This document shows positions 32,086 through 36,387 of a DNA stretch of 36,387 bases, in pieces. The stretch comes from a bacterium (GTDB lineage: Bacteria > Krumholzibacteriota > Krumholzibacteriia > LZORAL124-64-63): positions 1 through 36,387 of the forward strand of contig JAAEOA010000177.1 in the NCBI GenBank assembly GCA_024223715.1, read 5' to 3'. Under the pieces are notes generated by a model that had not been told where the DNA came from, searched no databases, and saw only the letters and a list, made by a program, of their open reading frames with translations. The stretch's first letter is position 1, and each line of letters opens with the position of its first letter. Position numbers and translations under genes: made by a program.

Positions 32086-34719
32086 ATGAATTACAGAAAA
32101 TCGTCGCACTTTGTCCTTGGGTTATTGGCACTTTTTCTCTTGGGTTCCGGCATGATGTCCGAACCGCATCAGATCGTGAAATCTCCCCAAAAACCTCCCC
32201 GCTCCACAACGCGTAACGATGGTCTGCCGCCCAAAGCCCCAAACAAATGGTTCCATGCGGAAAGGTCTTTCCCCAACGGTACCATTCCTGCCGCTGAGTG
32301 GCGTCAGGCCCAGGCTGCAGCCAAGGCCCTGCGCCTTGAAGAGCAGCTTCAAAATTCATCAAAAAACATTCAGGATGCGGGTTGGACATTTCGCGGCCCC
32401 ACGAACATTGGTGGCCGAATAACCAGCCTGGCTGTGGATCCAACTGATGAGAATACTGTATTCGCCGGCTGTGCTGAGGGCGGGATTTTGCGCAGTACCA
32501 ATGGTGGCTCCAGCTGGCAGGCGGTTTTTGATGACCAGTCGAGCCTTTCGGTGGGAGCGGTGGCCATTGATCCTTCTCATCCTCAAACTATTTATGCAGG
32601 GACCGGCGAAGTAAATCCTGGTGGCGGCAGTGTGGCTTATGGTGGCACCGGTTTGTATCGTTCCACCGATGGCGGAGATACCTGGCAACTGCTGGGCCTT
32701 GAGTTGACCGGATCCATTGGTCGCATTGTGATCGACCCAACCAACAGCAACCGTATTTTTGTCGCCGCCATGGGAGACCTTTGGTCCCCAAACAATGAAC
32801 GTGGCATTTACCGAACAACTAACGGAGGCGATACCTGGGAGTTGGTCCATTTTATTGATGACCATACCGGGTGTGTGGATATTGTTCAAAGACCCGACCA
32901 GCCGGACGTTCTTTTTGCTGCCATGTGGCGGCGCATGCGTCAGCCCGAAGCTTATGATTATGGTGGATCCACTTGTGCCGTGTGGCGCTCCAATGATGGG
33001 GGCGATACCTGGGCTGTGGTTAATAATGGCCTGCCGGCCGCCGGTTCAGATAGCGGCCGTATTGGCCTGAGTTTGAGTATGGGTAATCCTGACCGAATGT
33101 ATGTGGTCTATGCTGATCGTACGGGATACTTCGACGGACTTTACCGCACCTCCAATGGTGGTGGGTCCTGGATCCGAACATCGGACAACTCCCTGAACAG
33201 TTCTTTTTCGTCGTTCGGATGGTGGTTTGGAAATGTGCGGGCTCATCCCATGGACCCGGGCACTTTGTTCCTTTTGGGTCTCAATTTCTATCGCAGCACG
33301 AACAGTGGGGCCAGTTATCATTCGGCCGACGGGAGCATGCATGTGGATCATCATGCCCTGGCTTTTGGCTCTGGATCCAACCCGGTTATTTATGCGGGCA
33401 ACGATGGTGGGATTTACCGTTCCGACAATGGCGGCACTAGCTGGAATTTCCTAGGTGATCAGCCCATTGCCCAAATTTATCGCATGAATCTGGATCGAAA
33501 TATTCCGGGAACCATGTACCTCGGTGCTCAGGACAACGGAACCTATCGCAGTGTAAATGGTGCGACGAATAACTTCATCCGCCTGTACGGCGGCGATGGT
33601 TTCCAGCCACTGGTTCACCCGGAAAACTCCACACAAATGTGGGCCCAGTATCAGTATGGCGGTCTGGGGTATTCCGGAAATAACGGTAACAGTTTTTCAG
33701 GCGCCACCGGGGGTATTGGCGGGAGCGATCGAATTGGCTGGAATGCTCCTCATGTTCAGGATCCTGTAAATGCCGACCGTCGTTATTTTGGAACTCAGAA
33801 AGTTTACCGGAACAGTGGCAATACCAACTGGACTGCCATTAGCGGAGATTTAACTGGTGGGCCACACCAGAACAACAATGGTCAGGTGCGGGGAACTTTG
33901 ACCACCCTGGCGGTTTCGGTGGTAGATAATGACATAATTTGGACCGGTAGCGATGATGGCCGGGTCAATGTTTTTAGCGGTGGCTTTGGAGGAAATTGGA
34001 CTGATGTTTCTGATGGCCTGCCAGAGCGCTGGATTACTTCCGTACGCTGCGACCCTTTCGACCGCGAAACGGCTTACGTAACCGTTTCTGGTTTCCGATG
34101 GGGCGAAGATGCAGGGCATGTGTATCGGACCACCAACCTGGGATCCAGCTGGGAAGCAATTGACAGCAATCTTCCCAACGCCCCGGTCAACGAAATCTTT
34201 TGCGACCCACTTCTTGAGGGACACTATTACGTAGCTTCGGATCTGGGTGTTTTCCGGTCAACCAACTCAGGTTTGAGTTGGGAGGCCTTTAGTGAAGACA
34301 TGCCTTCAGTTGTGGTGACCACTTTTGAATACCTTCCTGAAACCCGTCAGTTATTTGCCGGTACTTTTGGCCGAGGGGTTTATTTCAACAGTTTGCCCGA
34401 TCCAGCCAGTGCAACGCAGCCGTTTGATGCCGGTGCCGGTGCCGGTCAATTGCTGGCTCCCTGGCCCAGTCCTACCACGGCGGGCTCAACGTTTGCTTTT
34501 GCCGCCAGAAGAGATGTGGATCTTCAGATTGAAGTGTACAACCTGGCTGGAAGACGGCTTTGGCAGCAGCCCCTGTCAATTCAGGCCGGGCAGAGCTCTT
34601 CTGTGGGGTGGAGCGGAAAAGACAGCCAGGGGCGCAGTCTGGCCTCAGGGGTTTATCTGGTCCGGGCGGTGGAAAAGGGAATCGTTTTGGGCAGTGCCAA
34701 AGTCATTCTTCAACGCTAA
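32086..34719 (+). CDS. Large secreted VPS10/BNR-repeat propeller protein with FlgD/T9SS-type tail
   Basis: The protein has 877 aa. A signal peptide (about 1-25) is followed by many BNR/Asp-box repeats (for example STNGGSSWQ, STDGGDTWQ, TTNGGDTWE, TSNGGGSW, STNSGLSWE), which give a VPS10/sortilin-like multi-blade propeller as in exo-alpha-sialidase- or xyloglucanase-like proteins. Starting FRGPTNIGGRITSLAVDP, it resembles the glycosyl hydrolase-like BNR family common in FCB genomes. The last 90 residues (LAPWPSPTTAGSTFAF, VYNLAGRRLW, SGVYLVRAVEKG) are a FlgD/T9SS-type sorting domain. No catalytic residues can be fixed. AAGGGA lies 5 nt before the ATG. A terminator at 34833-34866 follows. It is likely exported to the surface. 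Confidence 0.88.
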   Translation: MNYRKSSHFVLGLLALFLLGSGMMSEPHQIVKSPQKPPRSTTRNDGLPPKAPNKWFHAERSFPNGTIPAAEWRQAQAAAKALRLEEQLQNSSKNIQDAGWTFRGPTNIGGRITSLAVDPTDENTVFAGCAEGGILRSTNGGSSWQAVFDDQSSLSVGAVAIDPSHPQTIYAGTGEVNPGGGSVAYGGTGLYRSTDGGDTWQLLGLELTGSIGRIVIDPTNSNRIFVAAMGDLWSPNNERGIYRTTNGGDTWELVHFIDDHTGCVDIVQRPDQPDVLFAAMWRRMRQPEAYDYGGSTCAVWRSNDGGDTWAVVNNGLPAAGSDSGRIGLSLSMGNPDRMYVVYADRTGYFDGLYRTSNGGGSWIRTSDNSLNSSFSSFGWWFGNVRAHPMDPGTLFLLGLNFYRSTNSGASYHSADGSMHVDHHALAFGSGSNPVIYAGNDGGIYRSDNGGTSWNFLGDQPIAQIYRMNLDRNIPGTMYLGAQDNGTYRSVNGATNNFIRLYGGDGFQPLVHPENSTQMWAQYQYGGLGYSGNNGNSFSGATGGIGGSDRIGWNAPHVQDPVNADRRYFGTQKVYRNSGNTNWTAISGDLTGGPHQNNNGQVRGTLTTLAVSVVDNDIIWTGSDDGRVNVFSGGFGGNWTDVSDGLPERWITSVRCDPFDRETAYVTVSGFRWGEDAGHVYRTTNLGSSWEAIDSNLPNAPVNEIFCDPLLEGHYYVASDLGVFRSTNSGLSWEAFSEDMPSVVVTTFEYLPETRQLFAGTFGRGVYFNSLPDPASATQPFDAGAGAGQLLAPWPSPTTAGSTFAFAARRDVDLQIEVYNLAGRRLWQQPLSIQAGQSSSVGWSGKDSQGRSLASGVYLVRAVEKGIVLGSAKVILQR

Positions 34720-34832
34720 ACCCATGTCCGCTTTTGTCCCTAATTAACGTATTTGTAATTAAGGGAGCATTGTTGGTGGGTAAGTGAGTCGCAAAAACAA
34801 AGCCGCGAACAGCTTAATGCAATCCTTTTCAG

Positions 34833-34866
34833 GAGGTCCGGGTATTTATCCGGGCCTCTTTTATTT
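34833..34866 (+). terminator. Terminator of the BNR protein gene
   Basis: GAGGTCCGG (34833-34841) pairs with CCGGGCCTC (34850-34858, one G-U) around an 8-nt loop, followed by TTTTATTT. The intervening 34720-34832 stretch has no gene that I recognise. Confidence 0.85.
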
Positions 34867-34939
34867 CTGGTCCCGGAAGGGGCTCTCAAGTAATGTAATG
34901 CAGGTACAGGCACATTTGTTCATTTTCATTTGAGGGTCT

Positions 34940-36025
34940 ATGAAGAAGTTATTGTTGTTACTAATGGTCTTGACGGTATCGACCTCCTTTGCTGAAGAAT
35001 CGGCCAGGGTCCCCTGGCTGGAGGATGTCACCTGGTCCGAGGTAATTCGGGAAGCCCAGAATGATCCGCAACGCCCCATTCTCATTGATTTTTACGCCCA
35101 GTGGTGTCGGCCCTGCAAGCTGCTCGACGTTATGGTCTACAACGAATCTGAAGTCATTGATGAACTTTCCAACGTAGTGACTTTCAAAGTTGATATCGAC
35201 AAACCAGAATACAAATTCCTGAAAGAAGAATTCAACATTTCAGTCCTGCCAACTCTGGTCTGGCTGGATGAGCGAGGACGGGAGCTGGACCGTTTTACCG
35301 GGTACCAGAACCGCGATGAATTTCTGGAAATTGTTCGCTCCATTCGCCAGGGTGGAAATACTTTTTATCGGGTGATGGATCTTCAGGTTGCGAGTCCGGA
35401 AGACCCCGGGTTGTTGTACGACCTTGCCAGACGTTTTTCTGAACAAGGTGACCTGATTTCCGCGGAAATTTATTATCGACGTCTGATGAGCCTTCGTTTC
35501 AACAGTGACAAGAGTGTGGTGACCAACGGTACTTTGGGTTTGGCCACTCTCGAGGAAGAAGCGGGACGCATGCATAAGGCCCAGTCTTTGGCACGTCGGG
35601 CCTCAACATTTTATACAGCTGAAGATACAAGCTCCACGGCAGATCTTATGGCCGTGGCTGCCTATCAAAGTGCCCTGGGTGACAGTGTCGGGGTTCTGGA
35701 AACCTACCGGACTCTCATCAAATTTAATGATCGCAATGTGGTTGCTCTCGACGGTTTTGTAAGAACTTCCACGGATTTGAAAATGGAACTGGAACAGGCA
35801 ACGAAGTATGGTTTACGGGCAGTTATCATGAGTGATAGTGATCCTCGCATTATGGCTTCATTGGGGCGCTGTTATGCCCAGCGGAATTTATTTCACAAAG
35901 CCAAACGATGGATGAAAAAGGCTTCGGATAAAGACCCGGAGAATTTGGAATACAGCAACTTGGTATCTGAGTATCGTTTGGAGATGGAGAAGAGTCCCCA
36001 TATGTACCGAGGACGTCGGCGTTAA
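34940..36025 (+). CDS. Periplasmic thioredoxin-fold protein with TPR-like C-terminal half
   Basis: The protein has 361 aa. A signal peptide (KKLLLLLMVLTVSTSFAEE) precedes a thioredoxin domain (about 25-135) with the redox pair C56/C59 in FYAQWCRPCK and the cis-Pro in VLPTLVW. It resembles DsbD C-terminal/thioredoxin_7 domains. From about 145 on, helical repeats rich in TPR-type residues (LLYDLARRFSEQGDLISAEIYYRRL, ASLGRCYAQRNLFHKAKRW) suggest a protein-binding arm. It probably acts in periplasmic disulfide chemistry, perhaps for cytochrome c or copper-centre assembly near the cbb3 locus (inference). GAGGG lies 3-4 nt before the ATG. It is monocistronic. Confidence 0.88.
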   Translation: MKKLLLLLMVLTVSTSFAEESARVPWLEDVTWSEVIREAQNDPQRPILIDFYAQWCRPCKLLDVMVYNESEVIDELSNVVTFKVDIDKPEYKFLKEEFNISVLPTLVWLDERGRELDRFTGYQNRDEFLEIVRSIRQGGNTFYRVMDLQVASPEDPGLLYDLARRFSEQGDLISAEIYYRRLMSLRFNSDKSVVTNGTLGLATLEEEAGRMHKAQSLARRASTFYTAEDTSSTADLMAVAAYQSALGDSVGVLETYRTLIKFNDRNVVALDGFVRTSTDLKMELEQATKYGLRAVIMSDSDPRIMASLGRCYAQRNLFHKAKRWMKKASDKDPENLEYSNLVSEYRLEMEKSPHMYRGRRR

Positions 36026-36387
36026 AAAAAACGGGCCGACCAGCGTATAACGTGGTCGACCCAACGATCTGCCGGTGGGGGATTGGAGGGAGATACCGAC
36101 AGGCCGCAAGTTGTAGTTGTTTGGAATCGGTGACCAATACTTTGAAGGCATGCTTCTGAATCTGTACTGTGTTTGTCTACCAACCCCTACAATTCATATA
36201 ATAGACCATGATCGGCATATGTACAACGGAATAAACAAGAAATATCTAAATATTTTCAAAGAAATTATGCAAAATGATTGGAAATTTGAAAGAAAATGTT
36301 GAAAAAGTATCACAAAAAAAGGATAAAATATTTTTGTGTTCCTGTAAAAAATAACGGGAGGCAAGGGCCTCCCGTTATATACTACAA
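36026..36387. other. AT-rich gene-free end of the window
   Basis: No convincing gene lies in these 362 bases; the one open frame (36117-36302) has no ribosome site and no recognisable protein pattern. The stretch holds an imperfect 10-bp hairpin (36032-36063, with an A-run before it) that may end the thioredoxin gene, and the hairpin described at 36346-36378. Confidence 0.6.
36346..36378 (-). terminator. Terminator for a minus-strand gene beyond the window
   Basis: ATAACGGGAGGC (36351-36362) and its perfect complement (36367-36378) form a 12-bp stem with a 4-nt loop. On the minus strand a T-tract follows (A-run at 36346-36350), so a gene on that strand should end just outside the window. Confidence 0.8.

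Noticed and set aside
32359..32889. A 176-codon minus-strand frame opposite the BNR protein
   Set aside because: The BNR repeats on the plus strand explain the sequence; the frame is repeat-induced.
36117..36302. Small plus-strand gene in the AT-rich window end
   Set aside because: There is no ribosome site, no recognisable protein pattern, and the base composition is that of non-coding DNA.

Overview
The window (about 36.4 kb, moderate G+C) looks like a piece of chromosome from an aerobic or microaerobic Gram-negative bacterium of the FCB superphylum (Bacteroidota and relatives such as the Krumholzibacteriota or Latescibacterota type lineages). The clues are secreted proteins with a FlgD-like / type IX secretion C-terminal domain (NPFNP- and NPF-type starts), a histidine kinase with a Bacteroidota-like THEFKTPIS phospho-acceptor box, a fused CcoN-CcoO oxidase and 6-bladed beta-propeller proteins. 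The phylum is an inference; no rRNA or tRNA gene was seen.

Layout. 1-146 is the end of a DUF1566/FISUMP-like protein. 393-1691 (-) is a secreted beta-propeller protein, divergent from an OmpR-type two-component pair (1887-4101, +) whose promoter carries four 10-bp-spaced TGTTAA-like repeats. 4169-8587 (-) is a three-gene sensory operon in which every product has a receiver domain and none has a DNA-binding output; its first gene, a hybrid kinase, is cut by one in-frame amber codon. Divergent from it is an eight-haem c-type cytochrome (8749-10638), followed by a fossil 3' end of a metallo-beta-lactamase-fold gene and a small secreted protein. 11627-12557 (-) is an XRE regulator/membrane protein pair. 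12851-13756 is the intact MBL-fold hydrolase, followed by a glycosyltransferase remnant.

14128-17082 is an aromatic amino acid locus: a chorismate mutase / prephenate dehydratase / ACT / DAHP synthase fusion (-) divergent from a TyrA-type dehydrogenase (+). Then come two large secreted proteins with FlgD/T9SS-type tails (17098-19887, -), a tandem-domain GT2 protein, a lipoprotein, and a second small secreted protein. That protein shares an unusual C-terminal tail (D-S-L-K-x-M-Y-R at the very end) with the one at 10839.

23828-31488 (-) is a full cbb3 cytochrome c oxidase locus: ccoI, ccoS, a ccoN-ccoO fusion, ccoQ, a monohaem ccoP, a terminator, ccoG and a 65-aa membrane protein in the usual ccoH position. 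Divergent from it are hypA, an 877-aa BNR/VPS10-like secreted protein and a thioredoxin-TPR protein. The window ends in AT-rich non-coding DNA with a terminator for a minus-strand gene beyond the edge.

Most striking: the multifunctional aromatic enzyme, the shared C-terminal DSLKxMYR tail, the amber-interrupted kinase in an output-less phosphorelay operon, and the decayed gene ends around 10.6-14.1 kb.
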